Of a stretch of DNA of 43,536 nt, positions 23,775 to 33,700 are shown piece after piece. The stretch spans positions 1-43,536 of the forward strand of contig CAYVQT010000025.1 of NCBI GenBank assembly GCA_964453665.1. Reading direction: 5' to 3'. Made by a program: the position numbers and the translations under genes. The notes beneath the pieces are model-generated. The model was not told the origin of the DNA. It saw only the letters and a list, made by a program, of their open reading frames with translations, and searched no databases. The DNA is from DAOUTY01 sp964453665 (lineage in GTDB: Bacteria; Chloroflexota; Dehalococcoidia; SZUA-161). Positions within the stretch are counted from its first letter, which is position 1. Each line of letters starts with the position of its first letter.

Positions 23775-25253
23775 TCATGTTGCCACTTCAATCGATACAG
23801 TAGTCCCCCTGCTTATTTCAGACTTCACTGACAGGCTGCCGTCGATTATGCGGGCTCTCTCCTGCATTCCGAGTATGCCCAATTTTCTCCTGGAGGCCAG
23901 ATCCCCCAGGATTTTCGGCAATTCGAAGCCCTTACCATTATCGGAGACCTGCAGCTTTACTTTCTCCGAGGTAAACTCGATCTGAGCCTCAACCTTAGTT
24001 GCTTCCGAATGCCTTCTAGCGTTGCTCAATGCCTCCTGGGCGATGCGGAATAGCACCAGCTCGATTTGAGGCGACAGACGGCGCTCCTTTCCAACAATTC
24101 CCAGGAAGGCATCAATTCCACTGTTTACGCTTGTATCTGTTGTCAACCATTCCAGTGCGGGTACCAAACCCAGGTGGTCTAGCAACCCTGGTCGCAACTC
24201 ATGGCTGAAGCGACGAACACCATCCATTAGGGACTGCGTTTCTCTTAATAGTTGCTCCAGACGCTCGACAACCTCACCGGGCAACCGATTGCTGTATCTG
24301 GTTATACCCTCAATGTGCAAGGCCAGAGCAGCAAGGTCCTGAGCGGTTTCATCATGTAGCTCACGGGCGATGCGTTTTCGTTCCTCTTCCTGGGCCTGTG
24401 TGATCTCGCGAATGTAGAATTGCATGTTGTCACGCAAACGCCGTTCCTCGGTTACGTCCCTGGCGATAGTCTGGATAGCTACCAGCTGGTCATTTGCAGT
24501 AATCGCCCGGACTGCCAATTCCACTATTACCTCAGTCCCATCCTTTCTCAACAATCGCTCTTCCTGGCGCTTATCAGCAGCTTCTCCCCTGAGCCATATT
24601 TGCCGGGTTCCATCGGCAGTCGCGATATTCTCTCGTGCAAGCAATTGCTTGATATTCATATTTTGAAGTTCATCGACGGAGTAGCCGACAAGTGCTACCA
24701 TTGCCCGATTAGCCTCGACGATATCGCCCTCAGGGTCGCTTACGATGATAGCCTCACTTGCGCTCTCAAACAAGTCTTTGTAGCGCTCCTCAGATGCTTT
24801 TAACTGCTCTGCGCCGTTCTCAAGGTCCGAGTGCGCTGTGCCTAGCTTAACATAAGCCTTTTGCAGTCTCTTCCGCCTATTCTGCTCCATACCAAGCAGT
24901 ATGGTCGCTAAGCTGGCTAGGATGATGAAAATCAATGCTCTGGCCAGGGCATCGGGATGGGGTGACACTAATATGGCTCGTGGTAACACAATACACAAGC
25001 AAGCGGCTGACATAATGATTGCTCCCTTTGACTGGTACACCAGTGCAGCATAGAGCATGGGGATTATAAGGAGGGTCCGGTGTATTTCGTGTAGATACTC
25101 CTCAGAAAAAAAGGTGTCGCCAAAAGGGATGATACTGACAATGCCGAACCAGTCAGCGTAATAGACGATTGTCAGAAGAATGGTTATAAAAGCGATAGCC
25201 CAGAGGTGGGGATTGCGCAGTAGGGTAACTGCTGAGGTCAATCTAGACATCAA
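23775..25253 (-). CDS. Sensor histidine kinase, membrane domain + PAS + HisKA_3 (HK2)
   Basis: A 492-aa kinase with four to five N-terminal hydrophobic helices (about residues 15-125), a coiled segment, a PAS domain (about 155-275; EERYKDLFESASEAIIVSD), HisKA_3 (KRIARELHDETAQDLAAL) and a HATPase (DNGKGFEL, GILGMQERA, GTTVSIE). Unlike HK1 and HK3 it lacks the GAF domain. It is the second gene of a unit with RR3 (51 bp gap). Input signal unknown. Confidence 0.93.
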   Translation of the reverse strand: MMSRLTSAVTLLRNPHLWAIAFITILLTIVYYADWFGIVSIIPFGDTFFSEEYLHEIHRTLLIIPMLYAALVYQSKGAIIMSAACLCIVLPRAILVSPHPDALARALIFIILASLATILLGMEQNRRKRLQKAYVKLGTAHSDLENGAEQLKASEERYKDLFESASEAIIVSDPEGDIVEANRAMVALVGYSVDELQNMNIKQLLARENIATADGTRQIWLRGEAADKRQEERLLRKDGTEVIVELAVRAITANDQLVAIQTIARDVTEERRLRDNMQFYIREITQAQEEERKRIARELHDETAQDLAALALHIEGITRYSNRLPGEVVERLEQLLRETQSLMDGVRRFSHELRPGLLDHLGLVPALEWLTTDTSVNSGIDAFLGIVGKERRLSPQIELVLFRIAQEALSNARRHSEATKVEAQIEFTSEKVKLQVSDNGKGFELPKILGDLASRRKLGILGMQERARIIDGSLSVKSEISRGTTVSIEVAT

Positions 25254-25304
25254 TCCGTATTTTGTACATTCAATAACTTATTTTTGGTAACCTGATGAAT
25301 TTAC

Positions 25305-25964
25305 TTAGGGGATATCGTCGAGTGTGAGCCAGCCCTCTCTGAGAGCACGGAGAACGGCCTCGGTGCGGGAGCCGACCGACAGTTTGGCAAAGATGTTCGC
25401 CAGATGAGTCTGACATGTACGTACGCTGATGCCGAGCGCCTGTGCGATCTCCTTATTACTCAGACCCTTGGCTGCGGTCTTCAATACTTCAAGTTCACGT
25501 GAGTGCAGCGGCTGAGATACTTCCACCCCTTCTCCTTTGGTTGATACCAGCCGACTAAGGAGTTTTCGCGTAGCGTGGGGCCCCAAGACTGTTTCCCCGG
25601 AATGTAGCGCTCTAATTGCCCGAACCAGGTCCCGAACACGCACACTTTTAAGTAGGTAGCCTGCCGCTCCTGCCTCAATAGCGCCAAGAACATACGAATC
25701 ATAGTCGTAGGCGGTCAGTACGAGTATGGCCGTGGTGGGAGAGGCTGCTTTGATTTTTTTCGTGGTCTCAATGCCGTTGAGTTCTGGCATCGACACATCC
25801 AGTACGGCGACGTCAGGCGAAAGCTGATGTGCCTTTTCGACGGCTTCCACGCCATTGCTTGCCTGCGCGATAACCTCTATGTCCTCTTCCTGTATCAGTA
25901 GACTGACCAGGCCCTCCCGAAATACCGGGTGATCATCAGCAACCAGAACCCTTATCTTCTCCAT
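25305..25964 (-). CDS. NarL/FixJ-family response regulator (RR3)
   Basis: A 219-aa regulator starting MEKIRVLVADDHPVFREG, with phospho-Asp56 in VLDVSMP, LVLTAYD, LLKSVRVRDL and a LuxR-type helix-turn-helix (SRELEVLKTAAKG...TCQTHLANIFAKL). The frame is open to 26042, but the extra 26 residues are not family sequence. It is less similar to RR1/RR2 than those are to each other. It is the partner of HK2, encoded 51 bp downstream on the same strand. Confidence 0.92.
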   Translation of the reverse strand: MEKIRVLVADDHPVFREGLVSLLIQEEDIEVIAQASNGVEAVEKAHQLSPDVAVLDVSMPELNGIETTKKIKAASPTTAILVLTAYDYDSYVLGAIEAGAAGYLLKSVRVRDLVRAIRALHSGETVLGPHATRKLLSRLVSTKGEGVEVSQPLHSRELEVLKTAAKGLSNKEIAQALGISVRTCQTHLANIFAKLSVGSRTEAVLRALREGWLTLDDIP

Positions 25965-26159
25965 AATGCGGCCCGAGCAGTGTTCGCCACTCGGCTCCCT
26001 AGTACGAATGATACTGAAAAAATGAAGTTTTGTCGATAGCAATCCTTAGAGGGTAGTGCGCACATCAATTCGTATACCTTTTTAAAAGCAACGCGGAGGT
26101 ATTCTCTTCGCCACTGATAGTGCCGCAATCGGCTGTGCGGAAAGCCTAAGTGCGGCCAC

Positions 26160-28181
26160 CTATTGCGATATGGGCGCCTCAATACTTACCGTAGTCCCAT
26201 TACCCAGCTCTGAGCTTATATCCAAACGACCGCCCAGCAATCGCACTCTTTCTTCCATCCCAAGCAGACCAAGCTTGCTGCTACGAGATAAATCACCGAT
26301 CTCATCGGGCAGTTCGAACCCTATGCCATTATCGCTTACGGTTATAGATATCTTCCTGTCCTCAAATCGAATCGAGACCTCAGCCTTTGAGGCGCTGGAA
26401 TGCTTCTCAATATTCCTTAGAGCCTCCTGAACAATACGAAAGAGCATTAGCTCAATATCTGGCGCCAAGCGCTGCTCCGAGCCGTCCATTACCAAATTCG
26501 TCTCTATACCACTTCGTTCCTTCAACTCATCTTGCAACCAACGCAGTGTTGCTACCAGCCCCAGATCATCCAGCATAGGTGGCCTCAAATCTTGGCCAAA
26601 GCGGCGTAACCCCTGCAAAACCGTTCTGATGTGCTCGCCTAAATCCTTTAAAAAGGCAATATTTTCCACGGGCAAGTTGCTATTGCTTCGAATAAAATTG
26701 TCAACCTGGCGGTTGAGGGCGTAGAGGTCCTGGGCTGTGTCATCATGAAGTTCGCGGGCGATGCGAGTACGTTCCTCTTCCTGTGCGGTGGTGATCTGCT
26801 GTAGATAATAGCGCAGGTTATCCTGCATTCGTTTCTCTTCAGTAACATCTCTGGCCATGTGCTGGAAGCCAATTGCTCTTTCGTCTTCAGTGAGCAGACT
26901 GGTCGTCAGCATTAGTATTGCTTCCGTCCCGTCTCTCCTTATTATATGCTGCTCGTAAGGCTGCTCTACAGGCTCTTTCAGGAATAGCTTGCGGCTGACC
27001 CGACTGGCTGTATTAAGGCTTTCAGCGGACATAAAATGACTTACATTCATTTTCATCAATTCTTCGACGCTGTACCCGGTGATCTTCTCGCCAGCTTTGT
27101 TAGCGACCATAATATTACCTTCGAGGTCGTGAGTCCAGATTGCATCGCTTGCGTTTTCAAAAAGACGCCGATAGTTCCTTTCCGAGATAGCCAGTCTTTG
27201 TGCTACCAGACGTTCTTTCTCATAGAGTTGAGCATTCTCCATGGCGATGGCTATCTGTCCGCCAACGGCAGTAAGCAGTTCGATATCATCGATAGAAAAC
27301 TGCCGGGGGCGGCGCATAGCCACGCAAGCTACGCCGCTGACAGATTCTCTGAGAATCAAAGGTACGATTAGCTGTACCCTAATTTGCATTTTCTTGAACT
27401 CAGGTCCGGTTAGCTCGGAATCTAGTGCCAGATCTTCGATTACCACAGGTTCGCCCGTCTTGGCCACCTCCCCATAAGGGCCTTCACCAATCATTTTGCC
27501 GTTGACAGCTTGTGCGAATTCATCGGATACGCCTTCGTGGCCAACCAGTTCCAGGATTTGGGCTTCATCATTTAAGCGGAATAACAGAGTAACCTCCACC
27601 TCCATCAACTCTGACACCAGGGTAGTGGCTTTGCGGAGAAGCCCCTCGAGCTCTAATGATCCCCACAATATAGTAGATATAGAGTTAAGTATGGTCAGCC
27701 TTCTTTCATTCTTCCTCATGGACTGAACATATTGCTGAAGAATACCATGCGTCGATCGCAGTGCATCTAAAGCCGCCTCAGTTCTGGCCCTCTCTCTAGA
27801 TCTAGTCCAGAGCCACAAACACGCCAGCAAGCCTACTATCAGGACTCCTCCCGTTTCAAGCAGGGCGTCTTGCGGAACCGGGGAAATAATGATTGCTCTG
27901 GGCACCATAACGAGCAAAGCGGCAAAGGCGACAACTATCCCTGCATACAGCCCGAATACGAAGCCAGCGTAAATTATAGGTATAAGGAATATAATACGAT
28001 CGAAGGCATGGCGGCTTGTCCCAAAGAGCCCCTGGGTTTCTGAGTCTGCTATACCTATCTGTTGAATATAGTGGTGAATACTAATAAGCACAAACAGGAG
28101 CAGGATAGCCCAGAAATGGGGGTTTCGCAGAATCTTCGTCGACCGATCCTTGAGGGCAGGCAATTTATCAGGAGATATCAT
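26160..28181 (-). CDS. Sensor histidine kinase with membrane domain, GAF and PAS (HK3)
   Basis: A 673-aa kinase with the same plan as HK1: an N-terminal membrane block (about residues 18-120), a coiled linker, GAF (about 165-325), PAS (about 340-455; NYRRLFENASDAIWTHD), HisKA_3 (TRIARELHDDTAQDL) and a HATPase (DNGIGFELP, GLLGMEERV, GNGTTVSIE). Its start lies inside the end of RR4 (14 bp overlap), so the pair is translationally coupled. Similarity to HK1 is high through the GAF and PAS (for example KQPVAQPYEQHIIRKDGTEA against KEPVEQPYEQHIIRRDGTEA), suggesting the same kind of signal. Confidence 0.93.
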   Translation of the reverse strand: MISPDKLPALKDRSTKILRNPHFWAILLLFVLISIHHYIQQIGIADSETQGLFGTSRHAFDRIIFLIPIIYAGFVFGLYAGIVVAFAALLVMVPRAIIISPVPQDALLETGGVLIVGLLACLWLWTRSRERARTEAALDALRSTHGILQQYVQSMRKNERRLTILNSISTILWGSLELEGLLRKATTLVSELMEVEVTLLFRLNDEAQILELVGHEGVSDEFAQAVNGKMIGEGPYGEVAKTGEPVVIEDLALDSELTGPEFKKMQIRVQLIVPLILRESVSGVACVAMRRPRQFSIDDIELLTAVGGQIAIAMENAQLYEKERLVAQRLAISERNYRRLFENASDAIWTHDLEGNIMVANKAGEKITGYSVEELMKMNVSHFMSAESLNTASRVSRKLFLKEPVEQPYEQHIIRRDGTEAILMLTTSLLTEDERAIGFQHMARDVTEEKRMQDNLRYYLQQITTAQEEERTRIARELHDDTAQDLYALNRQVDNFIRSNSNLPVENIAFLKDLGEHIRTVLQGLRRFGQDLRPPMLDDLGLVATLRWLQDELKERSGIETNLVMDGSEQRLAPDIELMLFRIVQEALRNIEKHSSASKAEVSIRFEDRKISITVSDNGIGFELPDEIGDLSRSSKLGLLGMEERVRLLGGRLDISSELGNGTTVSIEAPISQ

Positions 28182-28833
28182 CCAGGGTAAACCAACCCTT
28201 TCTTAACCCATATATTACAGCCTCGGAGCGAGAGCCCACGCCGAGCTTGTTGAAGATGCTTCTCATGTGAGCTTGAACAGTTCGCACGCTGATGAAAAGC
28301 TCTTCTCCGAGCTTTTTGTTGCTCATGCCTTTTGCTGCCAGTCGCAGCACTTCCATTTCGCGGTCCGTCAGGTCATTTTCAGCTCGGGTCTCCGAGAGCC
28401 CGGTGCCCTGCGATTTGAACCGGGACACCAGCTTGCTGATTACCGCAGGGTGGAGCACAGGCTCTCCCGCGTACACCGCGCGGATAGCACTGATCAAATC
28501 ATCGCCACTAACGTCTTTCAACAGGTAGCCAGCTGCGCCCGCTTCAAGAAGGCTGAGAATATATTCATCGTAATCGTAGCCGGTTAGGACCAGCACTGTA
28601 GTTGAGGGTAAACGTTCTTTTATATGCTTCGTAGCCTCGATGCCGCTCAGTTTAGGCATAGCGACATCCATAACAACCACGTCAGGCTTAAGTTCGGTTG
28701 CCAGGCGCACTGCCTCTTCCCCGTCACCGGCCTCACCAACAACCTCCATATCTTTCTCATGACCTATAAGCTGGCGCGTACCTTGTCGTAATACAACGTG
28801 ATCATCGACAAGCAGTATTCTGACAATATCCAT
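28168..28833 (-). CDS. NarL/FixJ-family response regulator (RR4)
   Basis: A 221-aa regulator beginning MDIVRILLVDDHVVLRQG, with phospho-Asp56 in VMDVAMP, VLVLTGYD, LLKDVSGDD and a LuxR-type helix-turn-helix (LTDREMEVLRLAAKGMSNKKL...TVQAHMRSIFNKL). The frame is open to 28881; the start at 28833 fits family length. It is coupled to HK3. An imperfect 7-2-7 heptamer pair lies 93-108 bp upstream, with a TATAAT (minus strand, 28908-28913) between it and the gene. Confidence 0.92.
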   Translation of the reverse strand: MDIVRILLVDDHVVLRQGTRQLIGHEKDMEVVGEAGDGEEAVRLATELKPDVVVMDVAMPKLSGIEATKHIKERLPSTTVLVLTGYDYDEYILSLLEAGAAGYLLKDVSGDDLISAIRAVYAGEPVLHPAVISKLVSRFKSQGTGLSETRAENDLTDREMEVLRLAAKGMSNKKLGEELFISVRTVQAHMRSIFNKLGVGSRSEAVIYGLRKGWFTLDDIS

Positions 28834-28925
28834 GACGTAGGTCCGTGCGACCATTATAATCCTCGATACCAGTGCCATCAAGCGTATTTACTGTGCGGGC
28901 TATAGTGATTATAAGTGCAGTTTTC

Positions 28926-28941
28926 TAAGTATAAATGCCTA
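28926..28941. promoter_or_regulatory. Imperfect 7-2-7 inverted heptamer between RR4 and the 29.1-kb gene
   Basis: TAAGTAT-AA-ATGCCTA has one perfect arm and one arm matching TAGGCAT at 5 of 7 positions. It lies between divergent genes. On the minus strand it sits just upstream of a TATAAT. On the plus strand a loose copy of the box (TAGGCAC then GGGCGG) follows about 14 bp further away than at the other promoters. Confidence 0.42.
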
Positions 28942-29084
28942 GTTATAACAACTTAACATACGTTAGGTCATACTGCGTTAAGGCAAAGCAGGAAATAGGC
29001 ACGTGGGCGGATGGCATAACATTCACGGTGTTGTTAAATATTATTGGAGGCTGAGATAGAGAAGGGAAAGAAAGGAGTAAGACA

Positions 29085-29732
29085 ATGAAAGCGGATGTGT
29101 TGGCTCAGGTTAAAGAGATGCTCAAAGGGGCTACGACTGAACAGGAGATCGCAGAGATAAGCAGCATCATAGAAGAGGCGAAAGGAAAGCTCCGGTTGGC
29201 GGAGCGGGATATGGGCTTCTGGGAAGGCAAGACTACCTGTTGGGAGATGTTCCGCTGCCCTCAGGAGGTCAGGGATGAGTGTCCAGCGTATAAGTATCGG
29301 GAACTTCCCTGCTGGCAAATCGAAGGTACCTACTGCAAGCTTTTCGACTACGGGACGAAAGGTGACGGCACTGAGATCTGTGAAAGCTGCCGGGTCTACA
29401 AAAAGTGGGGTCGTGCGGAGCCGATACAGATAAAGCTCCACGGCAAGGGTTTCAACCCGGTCAGCAAAGTTATCACAGAAGGAGGCGAGAGGATTCAGGT
29501 TGAGACTAAGATAAGAACCGAGACACTGAGACTGGGAGATACGGTACGGATTAAGGAATGCGAAGCAAGACCGGAGCTGGTAGATGCGCGGGGTGAGATA
29601 GTGCAGATGCAAACCCAGGCGTACGAAGAGTACAGTGTACGTCCTATATGGGTAAAGATAACGACTGGCGAGGGCAAGGGCAGGACCTGTGGCTTCTGGG
29701 AACGTGAACTGGAGATAGTATCAGTAGCTTGA
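29085..29732 (+). CDS. Cysteine-rich protein of unknown function, hox-linked
   Basis: A 215-aa soluble protein with AAAGGAG before the ATG. Residues 1-40 are helical and charged. A cysteine-rich middle follows (about 45-110): TTCWEMFRCPQEVRDECPAY, then PCWQIEGTYC, KLFDYG and ICESCRVYKKWG. The repeated C-W...C...C pattern resembles the short cysteine motif found in several anaerobe sensor and redox proteins (a CW_7-like unit), but I am not sure of the family. The C-terminal 100 residues are beta-rich with no known motif. It may bind an iron-sulfur cluster or metal. A terminator follows, so it is probably a separate transcript from hoxEFUYH. Confidence 0.75.
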   Translation: MKADVLAQVKEMLKGATTEQEIAEISSIIEEAKGKLRLAERDMGFWEGKTTCWEMFRCPQEVRDECPAYKYRELPCWQIEGTYCKLFDYGTKGDGTEICESCRVYKKWGRAEPIQIKLHGKGFNPVSKVITEGGERIQVETKIRTETLRLGDTVRIKECEARPELVDARGEIVQMQTQAYEEYSVRPIWVKITTGEGKGRTCGFWERELEIVSVA

Positions 29733-29769
29733 GAATGCCGAAATAGAAAAGGCGAAGGCCTTAACTGAG

Positions 29770-29820
29770 AGGGCATGCAGCAAAGGGCGGAGGATATAAA
29801 GCCCTGCTGGATGCCCTTTT
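29770..29820 (+). terminator. Rho-independent terminator after the cysteine-rich gene
   Basis: AGGGCAT, CAGCA and GGGC on the left pair in turn with GCCC, TGCTG and ATGCCCT on the right, and TTTT follows. It stands about 40 bp after the stop at 29732. Confidence 0.8.
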
Positions 29821-30020
29821 CGTCTGCAATTTCCCATATCCTGACGTGCCTATGCAATATGCATGAAATACTTAGTGCATTTGCATGAGCGGGGCAATTC
29901 TGGTGGCTGCCTTTCTGTATTATAAATGAATGCTTTGGCGGATGTGGTTTAAGGCACTGGAGGTTACGATAGATATGAGTGGGAGGTGCAGAAAAGAGAG
30001 AGTTGCTCTGTCTACGTGAT

Positions 30021-30084
30021 GCAGGGAGGGCTGGCTTGAAAAAATGGCCGTTCCTGATTGCTCCAAGGCGCAAGCCCTCCCTGC
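30021..30084. repeat. Long hairpin in the hox leader
   Basis: GCAGGGAGGGCT (30021-30032) and AGCCCTCCCTGC (30073-30084) form a perfect 12-bp stem; CTTG/CAAG can extend it inward. A small CCGG-TTG-CCGG hairpin follows. No U tract follows, so it is not a plain terminator. It may be a structured 5' leader controlling hoxEFUYH or a small RNA. Confidence 0.6.
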
Positions 30085-30248
30085 GGTCCGGTTGCCGGGT
30101 ATCTCGGGAATTGATTAAAGCTGATAACAATTGCATTGGTAGAAAAATCAGGAATTATTAAGCTGTGCTCTCATTTTAGGCTGCGTCGAGTGAGTAGGAT
30201 GAAAACAGCCAATGGATTTGATAGCAACACTAGATCAGGAGGCAGAGA

Positions 30249-30761
30249 ATGGAAGCAATTGGCAATGATATGCGTCCGGCAGGTAGCGCTGGTGCGGGTT
30301 ATGCGGGGAGGATTTTCAGCGAAATTCAAGGGGTGATTGACGATACGGGAGGACAGGCGGGCGCTCTCATTAGAGTTTTACAACAGGCGCAAGGGCTGAT
30401 CGGATACCTCCCTGTCCCGATGTTGAAGACTATCTCGCGGGACCTGGGGATACCCCTGAGTGAGGTATATGGAATAGTCAGCTTCTACCACTTCTTCACT
30501 ATGGTGCCCAAGGGTAAACATGTCATACAGGTCTGTATGGGCACCAGTTGCTATGTTAAGGGAGGGCAGAAGATTCTCGATACATTGAAGAAGGAAGTCG
30601 GACTTGTGCCGGGAGGCATTACCGAGGATGGTAAATTCTCCTTGGAGACGGTTCGCTGCCTTGGCTGTTGCGGGTTATCTCCGGTAATTGCTATCGGGGA
30701 TCAGGTTTACCGGAGGGTGAAACCCGGCGAGATTAGGGACGTACTTAGTTCCTATGAATAG
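30249..30761 (+). CDS. hoxE: HoxE/NuoE-like [2Fe-2S] subunit
   Basis: A 170-aa thioredoxin-like ferredoxin. The [2Fe-2S] ligands are CMGTSC (Cys about 97 and 102) and the later CLGCCG. It has the NuoE helical lead-in (LIRVLQQAQGLIGYLP, ISRDLGIPLSEVYGIVSFY). It forms the diaphorase part of a NAD(P)-linked hydrogenase with HoxF and HoxU. AGGAGG stands before the ATG. hoxF follows after nine bases. Confidence 0.94.
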   Translation: MEAIGNDMRPAGSAGAGYAGRIFSEIQGVIDDTGGQAGALIRVLQQAQGLIGYLPVPMLKTISRDLGIPLSEVYGIVSFYHFFTMVPKGKHVIQVCMGTSCYVKGGQKILDTLKKEVGLVPGGITEDGKFSLETVRCLGCCGLSPVIAIGDQVYRRVKPGEIRDVLSSYE

Positions 30762-30770
30762 GAGGTAGTT

Positions 30771-33700
30771 ATGAAGCCACTGGCTTCTGTAGAGGAGCTG
30801 AATAATCTGAGGGATCAAGCTCTAAATAAACTGGCTGAACGTGAGGAGAATATCCAGGTTAAGGTTCACCTGGGAACATGTGGCATTTCTTCGGGGGCTA
30901 CCAAGGTCTTGGATGCATTCCTGCAGGAGGTTGTAGCTCGCAAGATATACGATGTTGTGGTACTCCAGGCGGCCTGTATTGGATTATGCGGCGTCGAGCC
31001 GGTGGTCACGGTCATCAAACCAGGCCAGAATAAGGTGATTTACATTGAGGTTACAGAGGATAAGGTCCCCCGGATTGTGGAGGAGCACCTTGTGAGAGGT
31101 AAGGTAATTCAGGAATGGGTCCTGGATGAGAATGACCCCTTGTTAAAGCTTCAAGAGATAAGGGTGATGCACAACCAGGACCTTAACCCGATGAATATCG
31201 ATGAGTATATTGCCAGAGGCGGCTATCAAGCTCTTGCCAAAGCTTTATCCCAGATGAGCCCTGAGGAGGTTATCGAGGAGATCAGTAAATCGGGGCTGCG
31301 GGGAAGGGGAGGCGCGGGTTTCCCCACTGCAAGGAAGTGGGGCTTCGTTCGCGGTGCCCCGGGTGACGAGAAATATGTGGTCTGCAATGGCGACGAGGGT
31401 GACCCCGGCGCTTACATGAACCGAGCTGTCCTCGAGGGTAATCCCCATTCCATAATTGAAGGTATGGCCATCGGCGCCTATGCTATAGGAAATGTACGCC
31501 AGGGCTACACCTATCTCCGCGCCGAATATCCGCTCGCCATTAAAACGCTGAGTCATGCCATTGCCCAAGCCCGGGGATATGGACTCCTCGGCAAGAGCAT
31601 ATTGGGTACGGACTTCGAGTTCTCTCTGGACATATTCCCGGGCGCCGGCGCCTTTGTCTGCGGAGAGGAAACGGCTCTCCTGGGTTCTATCGAAGGAAAG
31701 CGGGGAAACCCCAGGCAGAGGCCGCCATTCCCCGCTGTCAAGGGGCTTTTTGGCAAGCCGACCACCCTCAACAACGTGGAAACATGGTCAGATGTCCCGC
31801 AGATCATTCTGCGGGGTGCCGATTGGTTCGCCAGCGTTGGCACAGAGAAAAGCAAAGGGACAAAGACCCTGTGCCTAGTGGGTAAGATAAACAACACCGG
31901 CCTGGTCGAGGTTCCCCTGGGGACGCCGCTGGGGGAAATTGTTTTCGACATCGGCGGCGGCATACCGGATGGCAAGAAATATAAGGCGGTGCAGATAGGG
32001 GGGCCCTCTGGCGGCGTCATCCCAATTGAACATATAAATACCCCGGTTGACTATGAAGCTGTCACTGCCCTGGGGGCCATTATGGGCTCCGGTGGGCTAG
32101 TGGTTATGGACGAAGACAGCTGTATGGTAGATGTGGCCAAGTATTTCCTGCAATTTACCAGGGACGAATCTTGTGGCAAATGCGTTCCATGCCGTGCCGG
32201 AATCCCGGCGATGCTGGAGATCCTTAGCAGGATAAGTCGTGGTGAAGGCAAGATGGAAGACCTGGATACACTGGAGGAGTTGGGGGAGATGGTGGTATCC
32301 GCTGCGCTGTGTGGTCTTGGTCAGACTTCACCTAATCCGGTGCTCACAACCATTCGCCATTTCCGTGAGGAGTATGAGGCGCATATCATCGACAAGAGAT
32401 GCCCCGCAGCTGTTTGCCAGGCCTTATTCAGGGCTCCGTGCCAGCATACCTGCCCTGTCGGACTTGACGTCCCAGGATATGTCAGTCTGATTAAGGATGG
32501 TAATTTTATTGAGTCCTACTGTTTGATAAAGCAGCGCAATCCTTTCCCATCGATTTGCGGCCGGGTGTGTCATCACCCCTGTGAGGCTAAATGTCAACGC
32601 GGTCAGGTAGATGAACCTGTGGCGATCAGGGATCTGAAGAGATTTGCCGCCGACTACGCGTTCGAGTTGGGAATTGATTACAACCCGCCGGTGAAGGAAA
32701 GAAGAGAGGAGAAGGTCGCAATTATCGGGGCTGGGCCTGCAGGGCTGTCGGCAGCCTGGGACCTTGCACTGGAGGGATACCAGGTTACGGTGTTTGAAGC
32801 CCTGCCCGTTGCTGGAGGGATGCTGGCCGTGGGTATACCTGAATACCGCCTCCCCAAGGATATCCTCAAGAGGGAGGTGGAATCAGTCACCAGGCTTGGT
32901 GTACGCCTGAGGCTGAATACACGAATCGACGATATTGAATCCCTCCTTGAGGACGGCTACCGGGCTGTGTTTATTGCCACCGGTGCCCACAAGGGAGATA
33001 AGATGGGAATTCCCGGCGAAGACCTGGCGGGTATCTACGACGCTATTGATTTTCTGAGGCAGGTCAATTTAGGAAAGAAAGTAAAAATCGGGAGGAAAGT
33101 AGCGATTGTCGGTGGTGGCAACTCGGCAGTCGATGCCGCCAGGGTGGCTTTACGGAAAGGGGCTAAGGAGGTCCATATCTTCTACAGGCGTGAGAAAAAA
33201 GATATGCCGGCCATGGCCGAGGAAATAGAAGACACCGAGAAGGAAGGAGTCCAGTTTCACTTCCTGACAACTCCTACCAGGCTCCTGGGCGATAACGGGA
33301 AAGTTAAAGGGATAGAGTGTATTCGAATGGAGCTGAAAGAGTTCGACCGAAGCGGCAGAAAAACGCCCTATCCTATCGAAGGTTCCGAATATGTGGTAGA
33401 TGTCGATACGGTCATAGAGGCCATAGGCCAAAGACCAGACACCTCGTTCATCAAAGATGGAGAAATTCAAGTCGGTAGGGGTGGGACCGTATTTACTGAC
33501 CCCAGGACACTGGCTACAAGTCGTAATGGTATCTTTGCGGGAGGAGATGCAGCAACCGGTCCTGCGACAGTGATCGAAGCTATTGCTGCCGGGCAGAGGG
33601 CGGCCTCATCTATCAGGAGATATCTTGAAGGGAAAGAGCTTTCACCTTTGGTGGAGCGCGACGGCTACAAACCTATTGGCATCTCCTCCGTGCCGCCAAC

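Larger units (their letters stand above)
29733..30248. other. Non-coding leader and promoter region of the hox operon
   Basis: About 515 bp without a supported gene. It holds a terminator for the preceding gene, a TATAAATG...GGCGG stretch near 29921-29941 that loosely resembles the local promoter box, and a long perfect-armed hairpin at 30021-30084. AGGAGG precedes the hoxE ATG. Confidence 0.6.
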
